Source of the DNA: Trichoplax sp. H2
Taxonomy: Eukaryota; Placozoa; Uniplacotomia; Trichoplacea
Assembly (NCBI GenBank): GCA_003344405.1
Contig: NOWV01000188.1
Location: 62,001-126,000, forward strand
Length of the DNA stretch: 64,000 nt
Direction of reading: 5' to 3'
Below the pieces are notes generated by a model, which saw only the letters and a program-made list of their open reading frames with translations, was not told where the DNA came from and did no database searches. The position numbers and the translations under genes were made by a program. Below are positions 52,201 to 64,000 of this stretch, piece by piece. Each line of letters begins with the position of its first letter. The first letter of the stretch is position 1.

Positions 52201-55200
52201 AATGTCCGAAAGCGTCTTGGTCAAAAAGAACCACAAAATTATTGATAAACTAAAAGATCGAGGCAGGTTGGTTAGGAATATATTATATGTGCTGCATTGA
52301 TAACTTTGCGTGCTTACCTGTGTTACCCTGAATATTTTAATGAGCATTAATATTATTACTAAATTTAATCCATACATGCATTAGCAAATAAATTACTGGC
52401 AATGTGTGAAATCAAAGCATTTCAACATACTCGTATACGTATTATAAGATTACGCTACGCTTTGCCTGTTTAAGAATTGATAATTGCCTCCGTAGCTTGC
52501 TTTAAATTCATATCTAGGGTTAACTTAGCATGGAATATAATATCCCACGATATATCGTCATTACTTGTAAGCTACTTGAAATTTTCGTCTAGATTATTCG
52601 TTACTGGCACAGGGGGAATATTTCAATGGTTTAGTACTGCCGTTAAGAGCTTCCTTTAATTTTTTCATCAAGAACGCAGATTATAACAGCATTGGTTCAA
52701 AAAAAGATACTGTATTGCCACAACGAGTATTACTGCTAGGATTGATTTAAATGTCTACTTATAAGATGATTAACATTATAGAATTATAGTTGATAATTAC
52801 CTGTATGGCTGACTTTAAATTTTCATGTATGATTAACTACTGTAAAGTTTTTCAATTTTCTAATTAGAATGTTAATCATTGATTCTTTCCTAATATGGTA
52901 TTATTAGCGTAAAGTTTGCGGTAATTTTACATCGAGGGAGTTACTTAGTTTGGACTAGTAATGGCGATCATACGTTCATACGATAATCATTAAACTTTTC
53001 TTAACCTTTCGTGTAGTAAATGGATTCATTTAAAAATGATCTGGAGTACGTAATACTTCGATAAATGTGATAACTATAGTGTACCAGCTCTTAATCCTTC
53101 TTCTACGATATCTTCTATCTAGTACATTTATTAGTTTAGCCTTGGGTGTAATCAACGAATGCTACAAGGAGAATTCTGATGATGCAGTATTATTATTTAT
53201 GCAAGAATTACCTGATTGGGGAAACTGCTCCTGTTTCGCTATCGTTTTCGCATCATCGAGGATGAATGATATCATCATCCATGACTGCTACCAAGAATCG
53301 CTTAATAATTTGTGGACCGGTGAAATAAAAACGACTACTCCTATCTGGAAGGTAAGTGAAAATATTGCTAGCTATTCCTAACTGCTATTTCATTAGTAGA
53401 TACTATAAAAACATTCGAATTTTGCCTTGCAGTATGTTTGATATATTTCTAGCTTAACATTTTTATTCTATATTGAACTTTAGGTCTTGCTATGCATCGC
53501 TTGTCCCTTCCTAGTCTTCACTGATTTCGTCCAATTTAAACCTCATGCCCATTTATATTCCTTTTATCGCCAAAATAACGTAATACCCGATGCTAACAAG
53601 ATAACATCACAGGAAGACATTGAAATAGCTATTGATAATGTTTGTAGTAATTGCGAACAGAATCAACCGAGAAAAGTTCGAGAGAAGTTAAACGATCAAC
53701 TCCAAATGTCTAAATTTAGTCTATTACGACTAGAAAAGTTTTATACAGCACCTAGGATGATTTTTCTACTTAATATGGTAAATTGACTTGAATAAACTCA
53801 ATTTTATTAGTTACCGGTAGCCAATATTGCTATCGGTATTGGAGGCTAGTTTCCTAATAAATTTAGATGGAAAAATATCTTAATTTAATATATTTAACGG
53901 CATTATCACGAAAGAATTTTCTGTAAATAGACTGCAATGGCAAGCATTATAGATAGTTCATCAACTCAAATATTTTTACTATTTCCATTTTTTGAATTCA
54001 GCTTACCTACGTAACATTTCTGATCGTCTATGCGGTTTTCATCATGACTAAACTCGATGGACATATTAAACCAATCGAATATGTCTTGATAATTTGGGTG
54101 TCAGCACTTGGATTTGAGGAAGTTAGACAGGTAATTCTTTTAGTTCGATCTTCTTGATGGGGTATAAAATGCTAAAGAGATGTGCGGCTGACGATGAAAA
54201 TCGTAATTAGTTCGATAGCTTAGTAGCCATTGAAAGTAATTTATCGTTTATGAGATTAAACATTTTACTGAATATGTATTCGTGCTGTTATTGTAGCTAA
54301 ATAAAACAAGGCACATAACCATAATTATTTACCACTATATCTACAGATTATCTTTGCACCCAAGCCGCGATTTATTAGTAAATTAGCATACTGGTGGTCC
54401 GATCATTGGAATAAAACTGATGTACTCGCTATTATAGCATTTTATTCAGCCGTAATTTTTCGGTCATTTAATGAAACAGGAGAAGTAGGTAGATTAATTT
54501 ATTGCGTGGATTTTATCATCTTCTTCCTTCGTATGCTGCAAATGCTTTCCGTTCGCGTTAACCTGGGACCAAAAATGGCCATGATCAGACACATGGTATT
54601 AGTTAATGATGCTTCATTTTATTTTTAGTCTGTATTTATAGCTTGGTAATTAGATATTTTTAAGTTAGAGATGCAATTAATACTGTAGGATGGGTAATTT
54701 TGACATATATTTTTCAAAGCACCAGTAATGCTATATAGAAATCTACTTTCATATATCATAAATTCTCAAATCTATGAGGATATGCATTCATTCAGTCCTA
54801 CTTCTAAGATACTCGATCATTAACTGTATTCATTGTTGCAAAACCCACATGCAAGAAGAAACAGTATAAGGGCATTACATAGGAAATATAAATCACTAAG
54901 TTATAAAGGATTCCTGAAATACCTAATTAGTCGAATTAATTCTACCTATTACATTATATTACCTATATCAATACGCTAACGCGAATTTCCTGTATGATAT
55001 CATATTGTCATCGATCAATTTTTATAGTAGTGATCGTTTTTTAGGTTAAGGATTTAATTTCTTTCATCATCATCTTACTCGTCTTTTTGGCTGCCTTTGG
55101 TATTGCTACACAAGCTATATTATATCCGGTAGCTGAATTGAGTAGCACAGTAATAAAAAACATCTTTTATGTTCCCTATTATCGAATCTATGGCGAATTA

Positions 55201-57194
55201 TTTCTGGAAGAAGCTAGTAAGTGATCTAAGAAATAGACTTAAGATTTTGAATAACTTATTTCATACCTAGTTGGCTATAGCATAAAGATGGCGACCTGCT
55301 ACTACAGATTTCGTATGAATATGGTATTTCGATATCAAGAGTTTCTCAGCTAGCAGTAATCCGCTAAAAACGCCTCATATCATAGCACTTCTTGGCGAAT
55401 TGTATCGTTCCTGAAATATTTTGAGCAGCTCGGCGCCAGTTTACCGTTTGCAATACCACGGCCTAGAAATTTTCTATAAAATTCTTCTCCCGAAATAGGA
55501 AATTAGGCTATTTTATGTATATTAGCTTATTAGTTAGAGATTTGCGATAGTATAAGATTATACCGGCGCTAATTTACATCAAAAGCGAAGTTTGAATATT
55601 TTGGAGAAGTAAGCACCACAAGCTCAAGATTTTCTAAGGAAGAAAATTCTCTCTAAATATGAAATTAGCCTATTTTACTTTTACTTGCCAGTTAATTAAA
55701 GTTTTACAATAGTATGAGATTATGCTACCGCTCATTTCCATCGATAGCAAAAATATATGAGTATTAACGTCAAGAGTTCTCTGCTAACGGAAAATGGGTA
55801 TACAGTAATACATATTAGTGAATCGCTACGAAAACTTATAGGTTAATATAAAAACTTTGGACATTTAAATATTATTTATATAACTACTAAAATATGAATG
55901 TGCCCCGGAAATGCTTATTAAGGAAGAATATCTGACCAATTGAATATAAAGTTGATCTCTAGGAATAGTTAAACATGATTTAATGACTAAAATTAGGCTT
56001 AAAGTATACCTAAACATACTATAGAAACACGTTATGTTTACCATCCGCTTTTTAGGTATTAAATGCCTTAACTCGGACCAAAGAAATGTCACTGAAGATT
56101 CCTTCGCTTATCATTGCACTTCCCGTGAAGCTATCGTCAACATTTTATTAGTAATCTATTTGCTACTAACAACAATTCTGCTATTGAATTTATTAATTGC
56201 CATATTTAAGTAAGTTCAATCGTTTATTTTTAAGATTAATAAACTAAAATACAAATAAAATGGTTGCATAACAACCAACTATTATAGGGATAAGACATGA
56301 ATCTTAATTTATTGATCTAAAACTAATAGCTTGCATCATATATCTATCTTGTAGCTATTCAAATTTTTCATTTCTTGTATTTCTTTAGTAATACCTATGG
56401 TAAGATTGAAAATGAAGCCAGTCGAATTTGGAAGATTCAATACAATAATTTGCTTCGGGAATACTTGTTCCGATCTCCTAGTGTTCCACCTTTGAACTAT
56501 TTACCAATTCTTTATACATTATTACCATGGAATTGGAAAACGTCGGTAGCAAGTTGGAATAGTTATTTGAAACAACTTGCTAATTTAAAACACTTAAGTA
56601 AGTTTATCTAAGTTCCATCTTTTGCTTTGGGAAGAGAACTTGTCTAAGAGTTACTCATCCTTGAATACTCAAATCCACTTATTGATATGATATCGACAAC
56701 TGCTGATCGTTTCTTGCAGAAATTCCTAAGAAAAAAATTCATGTCTATGACATCTGCAGAATGCAGAATTGGGAAAAACAGACACAGATTTCATATTTAA
56801 AAAAAAGTAAAAAGTCAGAAGTTAAGGAAGGAGCCAAGCGCGATAAACTAGATATTTGTTTATCAAAGTAAGTTAAATATAAAGTATAACAGGATTCTCA
56901 GCTCTATAAAATATCCATCTAGTAAAATGAGTTACTATTTATTCAATGTATCGTAGATGCATTAATAGGTAGATTAAGCATGAAAATAAGTGATATTTCA
57001 CTTATTATTATCGCGAGTTATTAAACCGTTTTAGAAATGATAGTGAATCATTCATAATCTCTTTTCTCTATTTTCCACTCTATAGGATAGAAGAGTTAGC
57101 AAATGATCTTCGTTTACTGAAAACCCAGCTTGCCAGCACATTGGCTACAAATTCGAGTACCTCCTCTCTAATAGAATCTAAAGACCACTCGTAG
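46221..57194 (+). CDS. TRPM-like cation channel, copy C
   Basis: Shorter TRPM-like subunit, about 1213 residues. Exons: 46221-46232 (tentative start MKEL before GTAAGT), 46718-46809, 47039-47207, 48012-48368, 48526-48709, 49009-49156, 49245-49380, 49538-49601, 50295-50473, 50585-50725, 51572-51637, 51866-52266, 53123-53351, 53484-53777, 54002-54130, 54347-54595, 55045-55216, 56056-56209, 56389-56597, 56720-56867, 57086-57194. Features: CQCG, TDAFGEIQF, LTSGYH, THFILADDG, VMWNRIE (from residue 432, the canonical TRPM ALAWNR helix, kept here), melastatin repeat ending in an LYE motif, S1-S6, YGE filter (999-1001), TRP helix IWKIQYN, and a short tail. Calcium-site residues are E864/Q867 and N889/D892. 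It lacks the long linker of A and B and any enzymatic tail, so it is nearest in overall size to TRPM8. Phases agree throughout. Confidence 0.9.
47353..47480 (+). pseudogene. dead copy of TRPM exon 3 inside copy C
   Basis: Lies in the intron between 47207 and 48012. After a TTTCAG it reads LLKLLSEYWGIKDQSLIIS-like, then breaks down with an in-frame TGA. It resembles exon 3 of copy D (LSEYWGIKDPSLVIS) more than the functional exon 3 of copy C (LQKHWVINDPSLIVS). It keeps a trailing AATATGCA block also present in copy D. Confidence 0.75.
47490..47830 (+). repeat. diverged tandem units in the same intron of copy C
   Basis: Blocks such as CAGTTGAAAATAGTAATCTTAAG / CAGTTAAAAATGGTAATTCTAAG and GGCAAAGC.A.TGATT.TTCATTTAC recur about 160 and 75-80 bp apart. 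They follow directly on the exon-3 relics and suggest that relic and intron sequence were duplicated together. Confidence 0.5.
47540..47640 (+). pseudogene. second, shorter dead exon-3 fragment inside copy C
   Basis: GCATCAAAGATC.AA.CTTAGT followed by ATTATTGCT..TGATGGTG matches the IKDPSL...IIADGD part of exon 3 from copy D, with a frame break and no usable acceptor. It lies about 150 bp after the first relic. Confidence 0.6.
49810..50270 (+). repeat. two diverged tandem units of about 255-280 bp in an intron of copy C
   Basis: GATGTAGTC.C.T..GTGG.AATA.CATATA.TG recurs at about 49816 and 50095. ATGTCCACATTACTCATA recurs at about 49967 and 50219. CTGGAT..CATAACCGTT and ATAGTTAAAA are also repeated. 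The units end just before the acceptor of exon 50295-50473. Confidence 0.75.
50960..51400 (+). repeat. two diverged tandem units, period 233 bp, in an intron of copy C
   Basis: The block AAAATTGCTCACCAGCTCTG is repeated exactly, with GCTCACC at 51091 and 51324. Upstream, TTTCA.TTCCCACC, TTTATGATT.C.GTATT..GAATAC and ATCTTT.GATTCAA recur in the same order. Confidence 0.8.
54002..56597 (+). other. copy C: transmembrane core, pore and TRP helix exons
   Basis: 54002-54130 ends FEEVRQ. 54347-54595 has WNKTD and NLGPKMAMI. 55045-55216 holds S5 and the pore helix VPYYRIYGE. 56056-56209 has the pore loop and S6 (LLLNLLIAIF). 56389-56597 holds the TRP helix and SPSVPPL. The S5 exon is one codon longer than in A and B. 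The pore loop keeps two cysteines but is otherwise different in sequence. Confidence 0.92.
55495..55775 (+). repeat. two diverged tandem units of about 162 bp in the S5-pore intron of copy C
   Basis: GAAATTAG.CTATTTTA starts at about 55499 and 55661. Both are followed by TTAGTTA / GTTAATTA, then ...ATAGTATAAGATTAT / ATAGTATGAGATTAT and a .ATCGATAGC / CATCAAAAGC block. Confidence 0.65.
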
Positions 57195-59245
57195 ATTATA
57201 TACCATTATAGAATGAATGCTTTACACGAAGTAATAAGTATTCAGCTTTACAGTTTTATTATGTTTATCATAAGATTGATACATGAGTAGAAAAATGTTT
57301 ATCCTCACTCTAACGATCTAAATAGATAATCTCAATAGCCAATGGATTAGAAATGGTAGTATTGTGCTATTTCTTAAAATTAATTTCGATTGCGACAGTC
57401 ACTAACTTGATTATATCCCAGTAAAAGAGTACTTATTTAGTATATCAGGTGTAATGTTGATGGCGATTCAATTAAGAGAATTGATCCTGAAATTAATGGA
57501 TTAATTTATTACGATGCTTTGTAAGACGCTAGATCATAGCTACTGTAATCCAGATACAGCTGCACCTGCAACAAGTACCAAATTATTGTTCTTAAATTCC
57601 TTAAATTTAGCAGAAATATGTTTAATTTCGTAATCTATTACACGGCTATCAATGAGTACTTGATAGATATAATATTTCTAAAATATCCGATATTAAATTT
57701 AAAATTTTCTACCCATGATAAGACGTAATCATGTCGTATCAAGTGTTGATACTCTTTAATATTCCTTGTTAACAAGCCTTTTATAGTTAATAGCAGCCAG
57801 AGCTTGAAAGAAAAAATACAACTAACAGGAATTAGTGATGCATTATAAACCTCATCAAGCCACTATAATTGTAGGAAATATCATATTCTCCAAAAAGTTG
57901 TCTTTTTATGCAACAATCGGAAAATAATTTCGACATAAATTTAATATTATTCAATTCCTATCGACCGAGATATCATCTAAGCTTAATATAATTGTTCAAA
58001 ATGGGACTAAAGTGATTTTACAATCAATTCTGTTTGCTTTAATTATTGCTAAAAGCAAAATCTCCTACTCTAATATATTCTAAAGGCAAGATGATATCGA
58101 CCTGCAGTAGTATCAACATTAATTTATTATCACTTGACTCTTACTAAGAATGATGTGGAGCGATTATAATTTGTCTTTCCATTTTGTCCAATTTTAGCTA
58201 TGCCATTGCCATTAACTTATTTTTATGTAGTTCTTAGACATGACATGCGTAACGATAACATCGTTGAGCTATAAATTATTCGCAGGTTGCGGCAACGTAC
58301 AATCCAATTGTATTATAGAAATCTCCTAACACAAAAGTAAGCCATCCTTATAACTCATTCGCATTCATAAAAATTCTCTCCTGCCGTGCCTTCTTATTCT
58401 ATAAAAATTATGTTCATGTATCTATCTCGTTAGTTAGTTCTGCTAGTTCTAGGGTAAGCTTGCATCCTTTACCTATTCTACTTTATTATCGCTATTTGAC
58501 TAGTTTACGTCGTTATACATGCTATAACTTTATACGGTTTTCCTCCTCACACTAACTGCAATAATGACTACTGTTCACTAATTTATTACTCTAGTAATTT
58601 CTTACGATTATGACGGACATGCAATCTTCCTAAACATCGTAATTTACAATAATAGTAGACTTTATTATTATGCACTTCCTAAGAAATTTTGCTTATTTCA
58701 TTACAATAAATAGCATAATCATTTGGAATATGGGTATGTAAATTGAATTTTATCCCATCCAAGCATTATCCGATGATATCATTGAGCTATTAATTGTAGT
58801 GCAACGAAGAGATCACAAACTGTTTATCTATACAATTTAATCACATATATTCATAAATTATTAATAAGTGGCTTGTTACCTGTTTACCAAAATGATGTCC
58901 AACTATTGTAACTATTGTTATGACCTAGATAACGATTAAAACCAACATAATTGAACAATATGACAGAATGACGTTTAAAAAGTCCATTATCTCTTGTCCG
59001 GATGATTCACTGAAATGCTCTATCAGTACCATTTCTACCCTATAAAATGGGTAATATTATCTGGAGCCTGAAAGTCTGTAGAAGGATTGGATTTGTGTTT
59101 TAAAGCCGACTAAATTAATTGAATTTAGCAAGACAAACTTTAAAATCAGTTATTGGTCAATTGAAACTCTTGATCGCATCTATCTAGCCATAGAGGCGTT
59201 TCTAACCAGCAGAATTGGTCTTCACGATATGATCTAGTTTTCAAT
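57195..59245. other. intergenic C-D, no gene seen
   Basis: AT-rich, pyrimidine-rich on the plus strand around 58.3-58.6 kb. No coding exon, RNA gene or transposon was recognised. No exact AATAAA follows closely after the copy C stop. Confidence 0.5.
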
Positions 59246-62200
59246 ATGAAAGAATTGGTAAGACTTCAATCTTTTAATTACTACTGTAGGATCATTTATC
59301 GTTAACTTATCAGTAGAGAATCATTGATCACACAGTTATGCTTTTGAAGGATGATAAATTAATTATCTATTCACGTACGGTATTTTATCGTGGGTTATGC
59401 CCTTCTTTAAAGTAGAGACGACCAATATAAACTGAAAGGAGTTACCATTGCAAGTTCTACCTATTATTTGTACTCATTTGAGTTATGGTTCAACTCCAAT
59501 GGATGATAATTCTCTTAGTAAATCAGTGTAGGCAATGAATCAAGCTAAATTATCTAGTCTTGATGCGTTTTTCATTAGATCTCCATCTTTCAGTGACTGA
59601 CTTCTCTAGAATAGATACTATTACATCGTATCGTTAATACTGATCTTGTAAGAATTACCTGACATGAATCTACCAAAAATTAGTCCAAGTCTTTCGGCAA
59701 AATTAGAAAACATTTTTTCATCAGATTGCTTAGACATTATCTGGACATAGAATATGCTCGTCCTCATCGCGATAAGGATGTTTCTTCGGCCTAGATGAAT
59801 CATTACATAAATATATCAGTAGCGGTAGCATATTTTAATCAACAAGCTGAACTGAATATTCCTTTCTTATGCTCTTGTGACTGGATAATCCATCAACTAT
59901 CGACAATTTTTGAAGCTTATACTCAAATATCAATCGAGAATGAATCTTCTAAAATCAAATCTTCCTATAACTCTGATCCTAATACTAAAATAAGAAAGTA
60001 ATTTTATGAAACCACTAAATGATGGCTGCCCATTAGTTATAGCCTATTCCTGCAGTAAGAACTCTATCGTTTCGCATAAAAGGAGTCTTCTGTTCAGTTT
60101 ACATGGAAGATCCTGATATGTCTCGTATCAATAATTAGTACAAAGCTCCTGTTCAAATATTTCAGGATTAAGCATCTCGTTGCTTATCATGTTAGCCATT
60201 CTATAATTTGGTAATGCAGATAAATTTATACGACATCTTCCACAACTGACAGAGAAAATAATCTTAATTCATTTATGATTCCAATCCTATTAGGCTACAG
60301 TATTAAAATGAGATTAGTATTCAATTTAGAAGACGATTCTTAACGCCGATGTGGAAATTAACTACTAGAACAGCAGTAGTTCTAATAAGAAACCTTTTTA
60401 TCCTCTGATCTATTCAGTAAACGATGTTGAATACAATTTAGGATCCTGTAAAGTATTAATATCAACAATTTTCTTCACAATTATAATTGCAAGAACACAA
60501 AGTTAACCCCAAAATCCAACTTAATTATTTCGAGTCCATTTGCGTATATAAATAAGGATCATAAAGAATCCCACTTTTATTATTATTAGTCTGTTTGAAA
60601 GTTTAACTAATCCATTTTAAGCTTTTAAAAGCACTTGGTTAATAAATGACATAAAATAGAACTAATTTTCATCCTGATGAGTGATCAATGTGTTTGTTAT
60701 ATCAATTAATTCTAGCGATCAACGGTGAAATTTATTACCGAAAATTTCCAAAAATGCGAGTGTATAAATTACGTGCAAGGAAATAATTGGGAAAGCGATG
60801 GAAAGGAGTAAGATAATTATGCTAAGCTATAACATTTTTTATGCTGTGACTTAATCAAAAGTTAAGACAAATTAGTGTTTAATGGAGTCATTGAATAGAA
60901 GGTAATCAAGGCAGTTTAAATTTAATTTAGCTAAAAACATTAAATTCCTTCTAATATTATACTGTACCATAAATGTTTTGCGGACAGCTAATCTAGAATG
61001 TTTATTACGGAGGATGAAGTATTTAGTGTAAACCTAACTGGCTAAATGATCAATATTGAAGCATATACAAACCAACATTTATGACTCTATCATTCCATTC
61101 GATTAATTTAAAGTTACTTAATGGTATTTTACGCCGTATCCTTTCTTAGTCTATTTTATTAAAAAGAGATTAGCAATACTTAAGTACAATAGAAGTACAT
61201 TAATCTATAAATAACGATTCATACAGCCTAGTTGATCAAAAGTTAGGTATGACATTTAACATTAACTAACATTAGCAATTCTGTAATTACATTCGATTGA
61301 TTGTAGTCATTTCATTTTAGAACTTTTATACAGTATCAAACACCCTATTCTTTCTTGATATATTTTACTAAAAGAGATCAGAAATACTTTATTAAAATAA
61401 AAGGATATTAATCTATAAATAGCAATTTAAGTAGCCTAGTTGACTAAACAGTAACTTTGATTATAGACATTAACTAGCGTTAACGATTCTGTAATTACAT
61501 CCAATTGATCGACAGTTATCTTATTTTAGATCTTAATCTTTCTCGGTAAATCTACTTAGTAGAAATTAGTATTACTTATAGTAAGACATAAGCATATTGA
61601 TCCATAATCAACTCTGTATACAGAAAATGATATTCAAGATCTAATTATTACTGTTAATCAAAATGTATCCTTCCATTTGTTATTTTATACTCCAAATTTA
61701 ACACCGACAAGTCTGTTTAGAAAGATTTACTGTTAGTAATAGCTTATAATTTGGTTATGAATACAGTATCATAGATAGAAAATCAAGTACGGTAGTGAAT
61801 ATTAACAGAGTTAAAGACAAATAATGACTCTACAAAATCTACGATTGAACACATCGTTACTTTAGAAACTAAGTAATACAATTATTATTATACAACAGAA
61901 TCGAATGAGTCAAGGAATAGTGCCGTAATTAGGCAATATTGAGAATAGTTTACAGGTTCTCTGGCCAACTCTTTGGCCAGATCAGCTATGGTATAACTAA
62001 TGATAATTTCATTTCTTTAGTATTAAACGTTGCGTCTGTGGGCGAAAGAAGCATTCTAATCGGGGTCGTCCAAGGTCTAATGGAATCCTTGGTGAAATTT
62101 GGGACTGGAAAACTCACACTGAAAGGCACTGTACAGATGCATTTGGTGAAGTTCAATTTTATCGTTATGGAATGAAACCTTCCACAGCCAAGGTTATCAC

Positions 62201-64000
62201 TTAAAATGTTTATTCAGTAATACTTCCTTCTAGAATGAATTAGTCATAAGAATAGGTATAGGTGTCTCAAATCGACATCGTGCTTTTGTTGCCATTACGT
62301 ATCTAGCGAAATTATAGATTGAAAATATTTCTTGATTTTAAGCCATTTCGGAGCTAATATTCTATCAATATAGTTACTAATTCTAGCTATTTTCAATTAA
62401 AATTATAGTATCTACGAGTCAATGCTGATGCTCAGTCATCACGGTTACTAACATTGCTTAGCGAGTATTGGGGCATCAAAGATCCAAGCTTAGTGATATC
62501 GATCATTGCTGATGGTGACGATGAATATGCAATGTCTAGAACAGCTAGAATTTCATTTTGTAACAATTTAGCCAGCGTGGCTAGAAATGCTGCTGCTTAT
62601 ATTGTTACTTCTGGTTATCATATTGGGATGCTAAAAATTATTACCAAAGCACTTAATCGCAATCTAAATAGCAATGGAGAAGGTCTACAAAAAGATATTC
62701 CGGTTGTTGGAATTTCAACGTGGGGTTCAGTTTTAAATAGAGAATTATTACAAAGCCAAGTGGTAAGAGAATCCCATTTCATCTTTATCTTGAGCTATCA
62801 ATGTTTAATTTATCGAGTTTATATCGAATCATCCACTCAATATTCTTATTCAATAAAGAAGCAATTAAAGGTCAATGCTATTACTAAATTGAAATCATTA
62901 TTGCTAAATCAATGATTGATATAGGGACATGGGTGCTATCCAGCTAAATGTGTTGCAGTTAGAAAAGCTGCTGGCCGATTTCTACCTTTAGATCCATTTC
63001 ACACTCATTTTATTTTAGCTGATGATGGCACAATTGGCCAGCGTAAAGCTGAAGAGATATTGAGACAAAATTTAGAAAATGAATTACTCAGATTGGAATT
63101 TAACGGCGGTATGAAATGCAATGGGTTAAAATAAATACCGCATAAACTGTAGTAGTTCCTCTAATCAGCCTTCACCAAGTAGATATTCTACGATAGGATT
63201 TTTTATTTATCTCCTGGATTTGATAAAGTATAACTAAACATATAGGCTTGTTTCAGTTATTATCAATGATTACATCTTGGTAAAAGGTATAGCATGCTTG
63301 TGAAGAAACTACTTCTTTAACATATTATAAAGTGATATCCAACTATAATACATAAATTACTAAATTGTTATTAAATTACATATGAACGTCAAGCAAGAAC
63401 ATAATTCTATTATGCTATAATAAAGATTAGATACAGTACTTTAATCCTAACTTAGCATACCTAAAATATTTAGCGTTATTTTAAGAAAAAGATAGCCAGT
63501 TGAACAAATTTTAACACGGTTACGATCGCTAGTTAACCTTGAAATAATTTCAATTATGAACTGATTAATACGTCTATAATTAAATATATTGAAGTAGATA
63601 TTGTATTTTCCGGTAATCTTGGTTATAGGTAAAGTTCCCATGATACAAATTGTGATTTCCGGAGATGAAAGAACTTTGGTAAAAGTCAATAAATCCCTTC
63701 AGCGTCGCATACCTGTTTTAGTTGTAGAAGAAACGGATGGTGCTGCGACTATTTTAACATTAGTTAAAGAAAGCTGGTAAGTCAAAGTATTTCAATTTTC
63801 CTCAGAAATTTATTCTATTTATTGCATAACATGATCTAAAATCGATAATTGGCAATAATCAATTTATAATAATTTTGACAAATATATCTCATCTTTCAAT
63901 AGCAAACTTCAGCTCGATTACTTAGAGCAGCGCATTTGTGAAAAATTCGGTTGGAATATTGCTGAGAAACATACCACTTTAAGAACAAAATTGCAAGACT
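59246..64000 (+). CDS. TRPM-like cation channel, copy D (5' part, runs off the window)
   Basis: Exons: 59246-59257 (tentative start MKEL before GTAAGA, the same four residues as copy C), 60716-60807, 62021-62192, 62409-62762, 62925-63108, 63629-63776, and 63903 to the window edge. About 353 residues are visible. They cover FITENFQKCEC, CVCG, CTDAFGEVQF, the SLOG-like core (IIADGD, VTSGYH, VVGISTWGSVLNRELLQ, THFILADDGT) and the following helical part with a D-G-A pattern near IVISGD...ETDGAAT. It groups with copy C by exon lengths (184, 148) and by the CGRKKH motif. The channel core must lie to the right of this window. No stop or frameshift is seen in the visible exons. Confidence 0.88.
61085..61640 (+). 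repeat. two to three diverged tandem units, period about 208 bp, in intron 2 of copy D
   Basis: TTAATCTATAAATA.C.ATT, AGCCTAGTTGA.., ACATTAACTA.C.TTA.C.ATT and CTGTAATTACAT.C.ATTGAT repeat in order, with CTGTAATTAC at 61281 and 61489. A partial third unit (AAATTAGTATTACTTATAGTA...TTGATCCATAA) follows. Confidence 0.75.
61960..61981 (+). other. perfect 9-bp stem hairpin in intron 2 of copy D
   Basis: TCTGGCCAA, loop CTCT, then TTGGCCAGA. It ends 39 bp before the acceptor of exon 62021-62192 and is unusually GC-rich for this region. It could affect folding near the branch point, or be chance. Confidence 0.5.

Noticed and set aside
57195-59245. transposon remnant in the C-D interval
   Set aside because: No terminal repeats, target-site duplications or transposase/reverse-transcriptase motifs were seen. 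Only base-composition bias was noted.
59621-60001. open frames on both strands near 59.6-60.0 kb as a small gene
   Set aside because: They lie within the proposed first intron of copy D, have no similarity I recognise and no supporting splice sites. A degenerate element remains possible.

Overview
The window is animal nuclear DNA. It is AT-rich, and its genes are split into many short exons by GT-AG introns, mostly 80 to 900 bp long. The recognisable proteins are metazoan: TRPM-type cation channels, a decayed LRR-type (relaxin/glycoprotein-hormone receptor-like) GPCR, and the mitochondrial translocase subunit TIM22. Gene content, base composition and intron style suggest an early-branching animal, and a placozoan (Trichoplax/Hoilungia type) is my best guess. 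That is an inference: nothing in the window proves the taxon.

Layout. Positions 1-9.4 kb are mostly empty, apart from an assembly gap and one small single-exon gene for a secreted ten-cysteine peptide (2956-3264). TIM22 lies on the minus strand at 9382-10841 in four exons and encodes 194 residues. Its first intron carries a 131-bp tandem duplication that includes a decoy splice acceptor and the start of exon 2. A broken GPCR pseudogene follows at about 11.33-12.13 kb.

From about 13.6 kb to the right edge there is a head-to-tail tandem array of four TRPM-like genes, all on the plus strand, called A (13573-26268), B (30562-44517), C (46221-57194) and D (59246 to beyond the window end). I rebuilt 21-22 exons for each complete gene from splice sites, matching phases and cross-comparison of the paralogues. 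After the tentative first exon, every exon joins in frame. Predicted lengths are about 1499 (A), 1607 (B) and 1213 (C) residues; D is cut at 353 residues. Each complete gene encodes a TRPM N-terminal SLOG-like region, a melastatin helical region, six membrane segments with a YGE filter, a TRP helix and a short tail without a kinase or Nudix domain.

A and B form one subfamily and C and D another, judged by exon lengths and sequence. A and B have a 330-440 residue Ser-rich, charged linker where C has 60 residues, and they have lost the WNR motif at that point. All complete copies keep the ExxQ (S2) and NxxD (S3) residues of the cytosolic calcium site known from TRPM2/4/5/8. The array shows signs of active duplication: two dead copies of exon 3 inside gene C, and diverged tandem duplications in several introns.
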